The notes beneath the pieces were generated by a model. That model made no database searches. It had not been told where the DNA came from and was given only the letters and a program-made list of their open reading frames with translations. Shown here piece after piece: positions 50,191 to 63,226 of a stretch of 64,000 nucleotides of DNA (position 1 is its first letter; each line of letters opens with the position of its first letter). Both the position numbers and the translations under genes were made by a program. The stretch lies in the NCBI GenBank assembly GCA_905250885.1, contig CAJNOQ010000041.1, positions 27,183-91,182 on the forward strand, given 5' to 3'. The stretch is from Didymodactylos carnosus. Its lineage: Eukaryota; Rotifera; Eurotatoria; Philodinida; Philodinidae.

Positions 50191-51991
50191 GTTCCAAAGA
50201 AGAAACTGTATAGACTTCCCAAAATCGATTTTAATATTATTCTGAGTATAAAAGTTGTTAATAATATCGTCATCTGTAATATATACGAAAACTTGCATTT
50301 AATTGCTAAACTACAATAAACTGTAAAAGAAATGTGTCTATGATAGGGTGATAAAAGAATAATCTTTTGACACATACCGGTTAATTGTCTTTGAAGAAGT
50401 AATCAAATCAATTAGTAAAGAAAACGAAGTATACGCTTATATAAAAAATATTAGAAAATGAAGTGTTGTGTAACAGCGGAATATAGGAACACAAGAATAG
50501 CAGAACAGCGACCGGTATAGATTTTGAAACGTTTCCGTAGTATGTAGTATCAGCCATTTTCCCAATAGTGGAAAAAGCAGATAAGTTTTATAAGTTAAGC
50601 GGTGGCAGAATTTAATACTTTAGAGCCAAGAGCGTTTCTTTCGGCCGGTATATTTTTTATGCAAACATTTATACTAGGAAATGCAAAATTCTACCCTTTA
50701 TATTGTATGTAATTTAGTGCGACATCTCTTGGCAATTTTGTGAGATTCTTCACGTTTCTGTGAGCACATTAGAGAGAGATAAACAAAAAGTTATAGTATA
50801 ATCGTCGGCAAATGGTTCGTAGTGCGATCTGTCGACAAAAAAAACTACAGTCGTATTCCTGATCAGAAAAAAAGACTATGAAAAGGTCTTTATACTCGAT
50901 TTTAATTCGCTCATATATAAAAATATCCTTTTATTTCTACTGGCCAATTACAACTCGAAGAGTTAATCTTAATTCTAATTATGTACTCTCACGATCCCGC
51001 AATCATTAATTAACATGCTAATTAATAATGAAGTTGAGTAAAATTTATTTGAAAGAGAATCAGTGCTTCGAAAATCTTGTGGAGTTTATTTAATCAAAAT
51101 TTTTTTAAATGGATTTCGGATCAGGTCACGAAGTTTGCCTTGTTGCACGTGCTCTCTGAACTGAAACTTATTTTAATCTAAAAAGCTCGATTATTGTTCC
51201 TGAGTTATGTATCAATATTTTCCCTTGAAAGATCCCAGAAACACAAAGATAACTTACTTGTTATGACTTTTCAATTTCGGAGCGCCACAATCAATATCTT
51301 TTTACGTTATGTGTGTGGTTCGTGTTACACGATATATGTGACCCGTCGGGGAACAAGTTTGGATGCCATCGATCAATAGAGCACCTGTTGAATTAGAAAT
51401 TGCAAGGGATGTAAGTTTTAGGCGGCATTTATTGAGGGATCTGAGTTGCACTCCGGACAGACTGAATCCATTTTAGACATCCGGAGATAGCTGTTGTTTT
51501 GTTTTTCTTCTGGTTCGTTTTTGTTACTTCATAAAACGATATCTTCCTCTATCCGCCTGTATTTTTCCTTAATTTTTCGCTATCGTCTTGTTTTACCTCG
51601 TCATTTAATATTTAATCCGTGATATACGCTTGAGGGACCTGCAGCGTGCCGCTCTATGTTATGGAGACAAAAAGTACTGTCCATCGAAAAAATGTGTTTT
51701 TGTGCCCAAAGTGGCAAAAAAAGTGTGAAAAAATCGAATTCTTTTCAAAGATACTGCCCATGAACAACTCTTGATTTTTGTAATACGTCCATTTCCATGA
51801 TCATGTTCAGCTAATGCAGAGCTCTAAGTACACTTCTAGGTGTTTCTTTACGCTTTTTTTAGATAAATTTTATTGATTTTTATCGTTTATGACGTGATGT
51901 ATGCGATGAAAAGGTATTGAATTTGTGGTCATAACGACAGCTTTATATCACAGTTCATTTTCACACTTTTCTTCAGAAATGACAAAAAGCT
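50191..51991. other. No gene recognised; NCOA6 upstream region
   Basis: AT-rich intergenic DNA leading to the NCOA6 start. It should include that gene's promoter and 5' UTR. A splice-acceptor-like tttcttcag lies at 51969-51977, just before the ATG, so a non-coding first exon upstream is possible. Confidence 0.4.
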
Positions 51992-54325
51992 ATGCCACCA
52001 AATCACGAAATCGTCGAAATCAGTTTAACATGCGAAGGAAACTTTCTTGATCCTACATTGAAGAAAAAATTATATGATATTAAAGACAAACTGCAGCATA
52101 TTTTGCATACTGGTAATATAAATCTTATAAAATTTCAATTGAATTATGTAAAACTTTCATTGGTTTTTTAATTGTAGGCCGCCATCAACGTTTCGAACTG
52201 AAGAAAATTGAACCTTGGAATAGTGTGAAAGTCACATTCGACATCCCCAAAGAAGCAGCTGATCGTCTAAAATTACTTGCTATCCAAGGAAATAAACGTC
52301 TCAAAGAATTGGGCATATTGTCTGTTGAAATTGGTCATTCGTCTACTATTTCACTGAAACAAAATGAAAGCGCACGAGATACGAACAGTAAGACTTTTAG
52401 TTGTTTGATGGTAAATAGTTGCCTCTTTCAGCTTCCACACGAAAGAGGAACTTTCTACATCCAACAGTCACTGTATTGTTCATTTTTAGGTATTGATCCA
52501 CAACGAAAATTATCTTCCAACTCTAGCACTGCTGGATTATTATCCGACAGCTTGCAGCAGTCAGTTTCTACTACGGCAGCGACTCTCTCAGCGCCACAGT
52601 TACCATTTTTCGGTGCAAATAATGACACAATCTCAACTGGACGAAGAAAAGGGACAGATCAACAATCAACTCAGCGTCGTCGCGCAAGAGATCCGTCTAC
52701 AACAACAAGCCGAAAAAAACGGACGAAAGCATCTAATTCAAATGCCCAACAAATTACAAACGCTATTGATTCAACTATATCAGAAACCAGATTTCAGTCG
52801 TCTGCCTCCGATACAGCTGTTTATAATAACAATACTACTACAAATAATTCATTGTTACCAGAGTCTTATAATCGATCGCTATCGTCGACAAATATTGATC
52901 AGTATGCTAATTCAAACGCTAAAACCGGAACAGTACCATATTCAACCAACTCAGGAACAATTCATGGTCAAAACCAACACCCTCAACGAACGACAACTGC
53001 AAACGATATTAAAACTGCTTGTCCACAACAAAATTCAACAACATTCAGTAGACCATTATCAACATCAGGAACAAATCAAAAATTCCAGTATATGCATCAA
53101 CCAGCGAACTCTTTATTGGTCACACAACATCAAACAACATCAGATGATCTGTCATCTAATGGAAGACCGATGCAGATAGGAAGTACACCCGGTTATCCCA
53201 CTCCTCATCCCCAACCACAGCAACAGTTTCATCATCCATTACATCCGCATTTACAACAACACCAACAAAAGTCAATGTCAATGCCAATGTTTAACTCGTC
53301 TCATCCAAGTCATCAGAATGTAACAGCTGTTTACGTTAGAAATAATAGTCAACCATCACAAACAAGTCCAGGTCCAATGAGGCAGAACAATGTTACTCCT
53401 AATATGGGCTCGTATATCAGTAACGCTGAACTTGCACGTACGTAAATAATTTCAGATTGGAATAAGGCTAATTGTTCGGTAAAAACAGCTGAAATTAAGA
53501 AAGTACTCCAGCTACTAACTTTACAATTTATTGATCATAGTTGGTAATTATTTTTTCTACAGTTTCTGTTTTTCCTGTTTCTAAGAACCGTTCAGCGTTG
53601 TTTTACATGTTCGAAAACTAATGATTAGATGGTATTAATAGAGCTATTTATCATATGTATTTAGGCAAACAAAATTTGCCTCGTTCCGCACCGACAAATT
53701 ATACGAACAATATTGAGATGAATGGTGACCCGTTAAATAATGACTTATGGCTATCGTATCCTGATCAACAACAGCAACATTCAATTTACAAAACAAAAGT
53801 AAATGGTGTACATACATCTCCCCCATCATCCACAATGTCACTGAACACACCTCCGTCACCCGATTACATTCGTACATTAATGTCTAATAATAATGCAATG
53901 GTTGACCCTCAACAAAGTGGCAATCTTATGTTATCCGCTTCACCTCATGGACAAACAAAATGTAGCAGCGTTTCCTCATTATTTTTTAAACAACAACAAA
54001 ATTCGTCCTACGATATGATGTTACCGTCGCCGAACACGAGAACAGTTTCCTCAGCACCGTCCTCAAATTTTAATCCAAATAATGCATCACAGATGTCAAC
54101 AGTAAATAATGCGAATACTGGACGTACTTCAGCCAATTCACTCGTTGGAGTTTTTGGTAAGCATCATTTTGTGCTATTGAAAGTATCGTTTCTACAATCA
54201 TCATAAAATACGCTAAAACTGCTCTACAAACTTGAAAATGTTAGAATTTAGCTTTTTCTAATGATTTATATTTCTGCTTTTCTGTTTTAGATGGTTCTCA
54301 AAATCAGTCCACAGGCTTTTCCTGA
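51992..54325 (+). CDS. NCOA6: NCOA6-like nuclear receptor coactivator (short form)
   Basis: Exons: 51992-52112, 52178-52387, 52490-53437, 53665-54156 and 54291-54325. The N-terminal domain (about 105 residues) is clearly that of NCOA6 (ASC-2/TRBP): KKLYDIKDKLQHIL, then ELKKIEPWNSVKVTFDIPKE, AADRLKLLAIQ and LKELGILSVEIG. This matches the conserved EPWNSV.VTF.IP.EAA.RL..LA....L..LGILSV of the family. The rest is a low-complexity region rich in Gln, Asn, Ser, Thr and Pro, with a basic patch (RKGTDQQ to SRKKRTK) that may be a nuclear signal. Vertebrate NCOA6 belongs to an MLL3/4 H3K4-methyltransferase complex and is about 2000 residues; this predicted protein is about 600 and I see no LxxLL box. 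The intron at 52388-52489 is 102 bases with no stop, so retaining it would add 34 residues. The start fits the first conserved block. Confidence 0.8.
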
Positions 54326-56447
54326 GATTTAACAGTGATTGCTTGACTGTATTGGGAAACGTAAGTTTTTGTTTGATATCGTCCTGACGAATGATGTACT
54401 ATAGAAGCCTGTCCAATTACCCTTTTGATAAGCTGATTTTGTTGTAAGACGATAAGTGTTATGATTCTCAGTCGTACTCGTGAAATTTTACCAGATTGTA
54501 CTATCCGTTAGTAGCTTCCTTTTATTTGATATTACAGTTGACTTTCTCACTCTCGTTTCTAGTTTTTGGCTGTTCGTATAAATATCGTCTTTATCTTCGA
54601 ATGAGTATGTGTTACTTGGTCATACAATATGGATGTTTAATTCAAACAAACTTGTCTTTTACCCTATTCAGTTATTATCTAAATGATACATGTAAATATA
54701 TTTTTATTTGATTGATAATAGAACTAAAACTATAAAGCACAACTGTGCATGACTTTGGCGAGGGACATAATGGTTTAACTGAATGAAGAGGAAGACAACA
54801 CAAAATTCAACTTGTGTTCGTGTTTGCCTGCTTGTTTGTCTTTTGAGTTTTTTACTTTTCTTCGCTTCGCTTTCTTTTTCGAATACCATATTGCGGTTTT
54901 TTGTCATTCGTTCTTTTATATCAACTGAACAAAAACTTGTTGCTGTCATGTTTTTCTCTTCGAAAGCTAAACATTGATATGTAAATGTTGAGTCCGTCGA
55001 GCACTAGAGTAGAAACGGATGCCATCTGCCGTTGCGATGATGTATTTCAATTTTAATAACAGTTTCGCTTGTACATGTACATGTCTTTTCTTTTTGTTGT
55101 TGTTGATCGTGCTTTTTTTCTTGTACAAAATTTTTTACTCATAAAGAGTGTGTTAAATAGACCATAAACCCACCGGCTCGCCCGATTGCCATTTAAACGA
55201 GTTCTCTCTCTCTCTCTTTTTTTCATGTATCATTCCAGCTCATCCTTCCTCTGTGCTGCTCTTTTCTATTGTATTGATCCCACATTCATTTGGATTTTTA
55301 GACAGCTTAGGCGTGTTTGTTGTAGTTGTTCAGAGCTCGTGAATGTTGCTGTTGTTATTGATAAACACTTGTGTGTTATTCTCAAGTGTCTTTGCTTTTC
55401 TTTACTATTTGCCATAAACTTTGTTTTTGTTTATTTGTTGCCTTTTTATTCTGCGTTGTGTTTAACATAAATAAATACACGCTTCCAAACAGTTGTACAT
55501 ACATGATGATGATGATGATAATATATCTTCAAACAAATTTTTTTTACTATTATGTATTAAATATTGTTTTTCGTTTAAGAAAACATACTTGGAAGCATCA
55601 CAAACACACACATGCTCATATTTGAGTATTTATCTATATGTCTTTTTGTATTTGGTTTTTATTCTAAACATTTTTCTTTCTCTCTGTTCTGTTTTTCTTT
55701 TTGTCACAAAAGATGAAAAATAAATTAGTTCCTCAATTGATTTGAACTGACAAAAAAATCCATAATGACATTTTAAGTATCAAACGGGTTGTCATACTCT
55801 TTCGATCCTATTGGAAAATTTAACCAAAGCGTTGATGATAATTGTCTGATATATCGAAAATATAGAGGCCGCATTTTGTACTAATAAAGTTGATACTGAT
55901 ATATATATATATATAACTTCATTTTAAATAATTGTTTTATTTTTTATTGTTGCTCTCTATTCAATTCTCTTAAACAAAGCGCATATCTTGCTCACACACA
56001 AACAAATACAAGCACACAGAGTTAATAAATAAATATGAGAATAGATAATACCAGTAAAAACACAAACGAGAAAAAACGAACAGAAAAAGTATAGCAGTGT
56101 TGTTTTTTTCTCTTCAACTAGAATTTGTTAAAAACAGAAAACATAAACAAGAAAAAATATGCTTTATACAAATATACCGATTTATTGCGTAACTTTCTTT
56201 CTTCGTATCGAAGAAAGCTTATGTGAAAGAAAGAATAAGTTGTCTTTCTTCAAAAATCGACATGTAATAATAAATTAAAAAATGGCAATCATTATTCTAT
56301 TACCACTGACCCGACTACTTATTTACTTTTTTTTACAAGTCGAGAAAAATATATATATATATGGGTCAAAATAGATAAACTGAATTCAAACAATATTTAA
56401 TCATTACGAATTTCTTCATTATTTATTGACGAAGCCATCGTGAAATG
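54326..56447. other. No gene recognised; convergent 3' flanks
   Basis: T-rich on the plus strand up to about 55700, then A-rich, as expected for the 3' UTRs of NCOA6 (+) and RNF19 (-), which converge here. It contains a (GAT)n run near 55503 and (TA)n runs near 55900 and 56350. Confidence 0.45.
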
Positions 56448-59400
56448 CTATTGCTTGATTGAAGAAAATTCTAAACACGATGAAACAATTGTTGATGTTG
56501 TAGATGACGAAGCAGTAAGAAAATTTGGTGAGCCCAATAGCGACGCTGCAACTGGTACAACTGGTGTCGTTGTATTGTCATTATTCATTGTGGATGCCAT
56601 AATTTCAATAATAGACGCTGAAGACGTTTCAACGCTTGGTAAAAGTGATGAATCATGAACCATTGTTTCGGATAATAGTTGATGTCTAAACAAAAGAAGA
56701 GAAAACTTAGAGTTTACATGTTACTGCAATTAGAATAAGCTCTTTTCTGAAGTAAAATATAGTTCGAACGTTTCATAAAAGAATAGAATCCACGCAGCTA
56801 GCTGAAACACATGCAGAAGCTTGGAAGTAAAAGCACACATTCTTTGCAAATGTTAAAAATTATTGTCTTTTACTGGAAGTTTTTCCGGAAATCATCGGCT
56901 TAAATCGAACTATTTATTGTTAAAATAAGCTGTATTTGAAAGACAAGAATACATTCAATCTATACTTTTTAGAAGAAATAAAAAAGCTAATAAAGCGAGC
57001 TGAATAGAAAAGTATTTGCTTATAGCATAAAGCGAAGAATTCGTTGAACTGAAAACCAATGATAGGTTTTCATTAATACATCACTCTATGACTAAAAGAG
57101 ACTGTCACTGTGGCAAAAAAATGAAATTTTTTTTAAAGATTATTATTGCAAAGAAAAAGAGCAGATAAATCAAAACACTGATACAAAAGACGTTAACGTT
57201 TAGAAAACGTAGACTTTCGTCTTAATATTTAGCAACGGTCTTAACAACAACCAAAGCGAATGAATAGCAGCATTTTTACACACAAACCGCGCTAAGCAAG
57301 AGCGTATATCTCAATCAACGAAATAATGTCTTACGTTTTTATCTAAATATAAAACTAATGTTTCTCAGAAGCGTTCACTCTGTTTACTTGAAGAAATAAA
57401 AATATAGAATGAAATAAAACAAAAACGTTCTTTGTAAAGAAGCATTATCTTACTTACTTTAACTTTAATCGGATACTTTCGTCAGAAAAACTAACATTTT
57501 TTTCACTTTGAATAGGTGAGCTAGCACGATTTGTGTTTATTATGATTGTTGTTGCATTAGTTGTCTGACAATGATGAAAATGAGGTTGTTCGCTAATAAC
57601 TGATCGTGCGTAATCAGATGCACTACTTAATAAACTGCTTTTACGAGTGTTTGAGCCGTATATATAACATTCACCATATTCACCTGGTACAACACATGCA
57701 TCTCTAAATGAAGAGGGCAAATATATAGTGAAAATAAAAAAATTGAGATAATAGCTTTCGAACATTTGTTAAATAAAATCGTAAATATTTACTTGATTGA
57801 ACCAGCTAATGCTTTTAAACTATCCATTGTTTTTGATGATTTCTCGCTTATTGTAATACTTTCAATATCGTAATTTTTACAGTCATTCATTTCTGCTTGT
57901 ACTTCAAGGCTAACAACGAGAAATGACAAAAAATTAAATTAGACTTTAATTGTGACATCAATACATTACCGATTAGATGCAGGTAGACTCTCACATATAG
58001 AGGCACCAGCTGTGCCAGCTAATGCTTTTGTACTTTGACTACTACGATCATCTATAAGATGATTAACACTGTTCGATAAACTATTTGACATTCCCAATGA
58101 TCCATCACCAGTTGTTGGATGTGTAAGAACACTTTGTGTATCTAAAAATGGAAAAATAAATGAAACAAAGGATAAACAGCTGCCATTTATCGCGTTTCTT
58201 ACCATTTAGTATGGCTCTTGCAATTGCAACATCACGTATATTGAAGGGTAGTATATTATCATTATTTGTTTCATTATCGTCAAGTAAATCATTTCGGTTA
58301 CCACGACAACCGCCTGTACGACATAATGATATTGGAATAACACCATAAACGTATGCTAATAAAATAGGTACTCCGATACCTGAACAGAAACAGAAAACGA
58401 TGTTTATTTCCTTCTCTCGTCTCTCTATAAAACATACCAACGGCTAGACCAGCAATAATGGGAGCAGCTACAATACTTCCAAGAACTCCCAATGTGACAA
58501 AAACATTTCGTTTTGATTTACTATTGCCTGATTTATTAAACTTTTTAAAAATCTAAAACACAAATTATTTGTTGTCATGCTTTATTCAGTATAAGTGTAA
58601 TATCGTACCCTCCTTCCAGCCCATATTGGCACTCCAATAAAGATTGCTGGGACAGCTACTCCTGCTATTAATGCTATACCAACGGGAGCGCCTATCAACG
58701 TGGCTAATTGCCATAGTATTACTTTTTTTCGTGACCACTGTTTTTTTCCCCAAAATGTACAACCAGATGGGCTAAAATGATACTCTTATTTTAACTTCGA
58801 TGATCTCTTTGAAATATAGTATTATCAATTACCTCAAATAATGTAAATCTGAAATTTCTTTCATGCATAGCCAACAAAATTCACACTCACACATCGGACA
58901 TGTCATATGGTTCTGAAAAAAAGCAGTAGAACAAATCTAATCAAGCGTTGAATAATAAACACGACAGAAATAAACACTTACACATGACCCATCATCCATT
59001 TTTAATATTGATGCTTGACAGCGTGGACACGCTTTAATTTCATCTCCTAAGAAAACAGATGGATGCCCTTATAATCATAATGTTATGAAGATAGAGAAAA
59101 GATAAATGATAAACGAGCAACTGAGATATGTAATTTCTCAAAACCTTTTCCTTCTCAAATACTCATACTTCTTCGAAAGCCTCGAAGTAAAAAACTAACA
59201 ATTTCACGTCAATAGATGGTTGAATTGTTGAAATACAAGTCTCTAGCGTACTAATGCAAAGAAACAACACTTTTGTTTCACCGAAAACTTTAACAGGTAA
59301 ATGCGAAACCAAAACTTTGTTTCTGTTATTGATTGAAAGAACGCTGCGTCAGACCAGTCTTCTGGCTAAGACAGTTTGATAATTAGTGAAGAGATGATCT

Positions 59401-60885
59401 TCGAAGGCTATTAACCGCAGAGAAAACGGATCAGATTAGTCGTCGCTGACAACTTTAACGTGTTAGAATCCTACAGCACTGACAGATACATATCCTTCAA
59501 CTCTAGCACAACATATCTCGAAGACATACTTTGATGAGCAGATATGATGCTTATAAATGAACCTGAGCGTAATTTGTTTGATGTTGACTTTTCTCTTGCA
59601 GCATCTTCACATGTTTGATTCGGATGCCACAGTTGTTTACAATGGTAGCAGAATGATGTGTTACATCCTGGGCGTAGACACTGAATTTCAGGACACGAAG
59701 CATAACCCGATGCTATTGCAGCAAATCTAAAATTTGTTTGAAAGGATAGTAATGAGACAACGGTCGAAAGACAATGTTGGTTGTCATAGGAGATGTGCTT
59801 ACCCGCAGTCGGGCGACGGACACCACCTTGTATCTGGTATTGATTGTAATACTCTTCTGACCATAAACTCTTCATATTTTCGTATCAAATCTGAATTTTT
59901 AGTCAGTATCCGATTAATATCACATGGATGAATTTTTTCTATACAGTCTGCTTGTGGACAACTCAGATTCACTCGTCCTTCAGTTATCTCTAATTTTAAA
60001 TAACTCTTTAGACAGTTTTTACAATATGAATGTCCACACAAAGTCAATTTACTAAATTGATCCCATGTATAATCGTAACAACATAATGCACAAGTATGGG
60101 GCTGATCATTGTCCAACGAATTATTGTTCGCATTAGTTGGATTCGAATATGGTTTCATTGATGTACGTTGAACGATATTTACATGTTCATTTGTCATATT
60201 AACACTATCGGTAGCGTCTAAAGTGGGCAAAACGAATATAGACGACGCACGAGCCGATTTTGTTTGTTGAAAATGCTCATTGTTACTAACAGAAGATGAC
60301 GAAGAAGATGATATGGTAGAACAATGAAGTGGTGGGGGTGTGGTGGCTGTTTTTAGTGACGATTGTTGTTGTTGACGGCAAGAAGATGATGCATCAGTAC
60401 TTGATGGTTTACGTCGAGAAAATCGAACAGCTGCTGCTGCTGCTGTTGTGGGACGACTAGCTGTAAATCTTAATAAATTAAACAATCGTCGGCGAACACT
60501 TCCATTATCAACATTTGATGATTGACTATTTCCATTGAAACTTGTTGTTCCTGAAAAGTCACAGATATGTAGGAATGAAGCTGCTAGAGTAAACTAGAAC
60601 TGTCTCTTTCAAAGGGTATTTAAGACAGGTGGTTTATTTTCAACAATTTTAGATATACCGTTTTATGAATTTCGTCTTACTTGAATTGGTACTATTTGTT
60701 GGCTGATTGTTAAAGCTCTGTGTTGTAACTGGTATAAATAAAAAATTTGACGTTGCTGGATTTGCTGTTGTTGATATAACTGTGGATGTGTTAAGCGGTG
60801 AACATTCCCTCGTTAGCGTCGCTGATGATTCAGTATTTGTATTACGTTTCATAGATGTACGTTGTTGACGACGTTTGGAAAACAT
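56448..60885 (-). CDS. RNF19: RNF19-type RBR E3 ubiquitin ligase (Dorfin family)
   Basis: Minus-strand exons: 60681-60885, 59803-60550, 59531-59726, 58982-59046, 58833-58912, 58609-58771, 58438-58552, 58203-58379, 57970-58141, 57793-57909, 57458-57703 and 56448-56685. After a Ser/Thr/Asn-rich N-terminus comes an RBR module. RING1 is [29 protein letters not shown]. The IBR is [37 protein letters not shown]2 is [33 protein letters not shown], and keeps the catalytic-type cysteine (GSCNHMTC). Next is the family-specific [20 protein letters not shown] box and two membrane helices ([19 protein letters not shown] and [19 protein letters not shown]). [13 protein letters not shown] and [10 protein letters not shown], as in RNF19A/B, follow. 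RBR ligases pass ubiquitin through the RING2 cysteine; RNF19 proteins sit in ER-type membranes. A partial copy of exons 2-3 lies at 15951-16455. Confidence 0.95.
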
Positions 60886-62574
60886 TTTGAGTTTTACTGA
60901 ATACTAAATAAAATAAAAATAGATAATAAATATAAAAACACTTTACTCTAAATTTACATGTGTCATCTCTACAATAGTGGAATTTTTATCAGTATCGTTT
61001 CCTAACACAAGTTTATTACGATGTTTCATTATTATCGTACTTGTTTGAAATGAAAACAAGACGCTAGAATCGATGACAAATGTCACCAAAGATAGAAACC
61101 TGTGAAATTATTTTTATTATACTCTTCTAAGTCAAATTCAGAAAACCAGAAGTGGCTAGAATACTTTTAACGAAATAACTTAAGTTACAAAACCTTAAAG
61201 TCCAACAGGAGTCGTTAGCAATATCATTGAGATAATACTCTTTTTCGCAAAAGAATGCAAAACTAAAATTTAAGAAATATCAGAAAAGAATTTACAATAA
61301 TAAAAAAAACGTAGACACGGACTTAAAATTATAATTTTGTTAAACTGAAACCACAGAATGTATTTTTATATTTGAAAACTGTTAACCATCTGTTCAAACT
61401 ACTTCATAAAAAACGTTCTTTCGGAAGAAATCTCTAAGGAGTGAACAAATTCTTACTTACTTATATATACATCATATGAAAGTGTGTAAAAAGTTTAACG
61501 GTGATTAACTACCACTCTCTACTTCCAGTATTATACGAAAATACGTTTATGGATCTTGAATGATTAATTAACACATATATTCTACGTTTGGCGATGATGT
61601 TTATACACCAACAAACAATAAAAAAGGTAAAATGCTGACACGGTGCAGTGTGAGAACAAGATTACTTTGTCTGCTCAAGTGTATAAATTCATCAACAGTT
61701 AATTCTTAAAGACGTGCGAGAGATGAATGCTCATTGCTTTTCTTCGCCCACTTTTCTTTCTTGCAGGATGACGAATCAGTGAATCATAATGCTGAGCGAA
61801 CTAGAGTAAATGGAACCATTGTAGAAACACTAAACCTCCAAACTTGTACCACTATCAGTGTGCTATACATATATATGCTAGTTTATGATAAGCTAGAGGA
61901 GAATCAGCTGTTTTTTTGTCATCCATCATTAACTTCTTACTTCTTTGTTTGAAATTTGATATGAATTTATAAATTAGGGGGTGATTTGAGTAAATATAAT
62001 TAAATTTAATATTAGTGTACGAATTACTGTGCTGAAATTCCGTTGTGTTCGTCGAAGTTGAGAGATGTCGCTTATTTGCGATAGTAACTGATGGGCTTCT
62101 CAATTTAGAGACACAGTATTTCTATTTCTTTATAACTTTCTTGTTTGTCATTGAAACTCAGTGACTACTATGCTTTATCAGGTTACTTTTTCGATTTCGA
62201 TGAAATAAAACTCATTCCGAATCAAGCTTCAAGTAATTATTTAATAAGAACTGCCATTCCAGTCCAACTTCTTCCGATTATTTCCAACGCCATGACAGCT
62301 GTCTTAGTATCTGATTCCATATTAGGGAACAGATTTGTCGTTTTAGTGCACTTACATAACTTTAAGCAGAAGTTTTCTTCTTAGCGCTAAGTTGTATTTA
62401 AGTTGTCGTTCGAAAAACACACCTAGGTCAATCCTTATTTTTTCACTTCAGTTTTTTTAAAAACTAGCCCTTGAGTCATAGTATCCATCTCATGCATTAT
62501 ACAGACATCATTGAATCGAGTCAGAGAGGTATTACCGTCTGTGTATGCAGGCATACTGCTTGACAGCTCAAGAC
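60886..62574. other. No gene recognised; RNF19 upstream region
   Basis: AT-rich intergenic DNA with the RNF19 promoter expected near 60900-61200 on the minus strand. A plus-strand open frame at 62145-62381 has no known domain. No exon chain is supported. Confidence 0.35.
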
Positions 62575-63182
62575 TAGGCATGCACCAGTTTCGGTTAACC
62601 GAAACCGATCATAACCGAAAATGTTGCACAAGTTCTTGAAAATACGTCTGACACAAAATGAAGGAAGGATCTGTTGTTCAATCAACAACTGTTCATCCCG
62701 GAAGAAAGATGCACGGTGTACAAAATCAGAAATAAGCCAAATAAGTGGTATTTCTGACTTTTCACCGTGAAGGAAGAGTTTCCCAAAATTGAGTTTAGCA
62801 AAAAAACTTAGCAATGTTAATTTCCTAGATTTTATTTGCTCGGCACACATTTATACAAATCAATCTTCAGAACGAAAAGCCGTAAATATTAGTTTTCATC
62901 GTGAAGGTCGATTTGTGTAAACGTGTGCCGAGCAAATAAAATCTAGGAAATTAACATTGCTATACTTTTGTTGCTAAACTCAATTTTGGGAAACTCTTCC
63001 TTCACGGTGAAAAGTCAGAAATACCACTTATTTGGCTTATTTCTGATTTTGTACACCGTGCATCTTTCTTCGTAGTTGAACAACAGATGCTTCCTTAATA
63101 TTCTGTCAAACGTATTTTCAAGAACTTGTGCAACATTTTCGGTTATGATCGGTTTCGGTTAACCGAAACCGGTGCATGCCTA
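62575..63182. mobile_element. Fold-back element with taggcatgcacc termini
   Basis: The two halves (62575-62875 and 62885-63182) are inverted copies, about 90-95% identical. The ends are taggcatgcacc / ggtgcatgccta, each followed by the small palindrome ggtttcggttaaccgaaacc. The fold covers the whole element with almost no loop. The termini resemble hAT-type ends, but no 8-bp duplication is seen in the flanks. It lies just beyond the last recognisable granulin exon. Confidence 0.75.
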
Positions 63183-63226
63183 ATTACATTCTATCGTGAT
63201 AAATCAATGTATTTTATTTTGTTTAC

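Noticed and set aside
52493-53179. 228-residue open frame overlapping the NCOA6 exon in another frame
   Set aside because: It lies wholly within the CAA/ACA-rich coding exon; repeats of that kind leave all frames open. No start context or domain supports it.
55186-55723. Several overlapping plus-strand frames rich in Phe, Leu and Cys
   Set aside because: They arise from the T-rich 3' flank between convergent genes and show no domain or splice structure.
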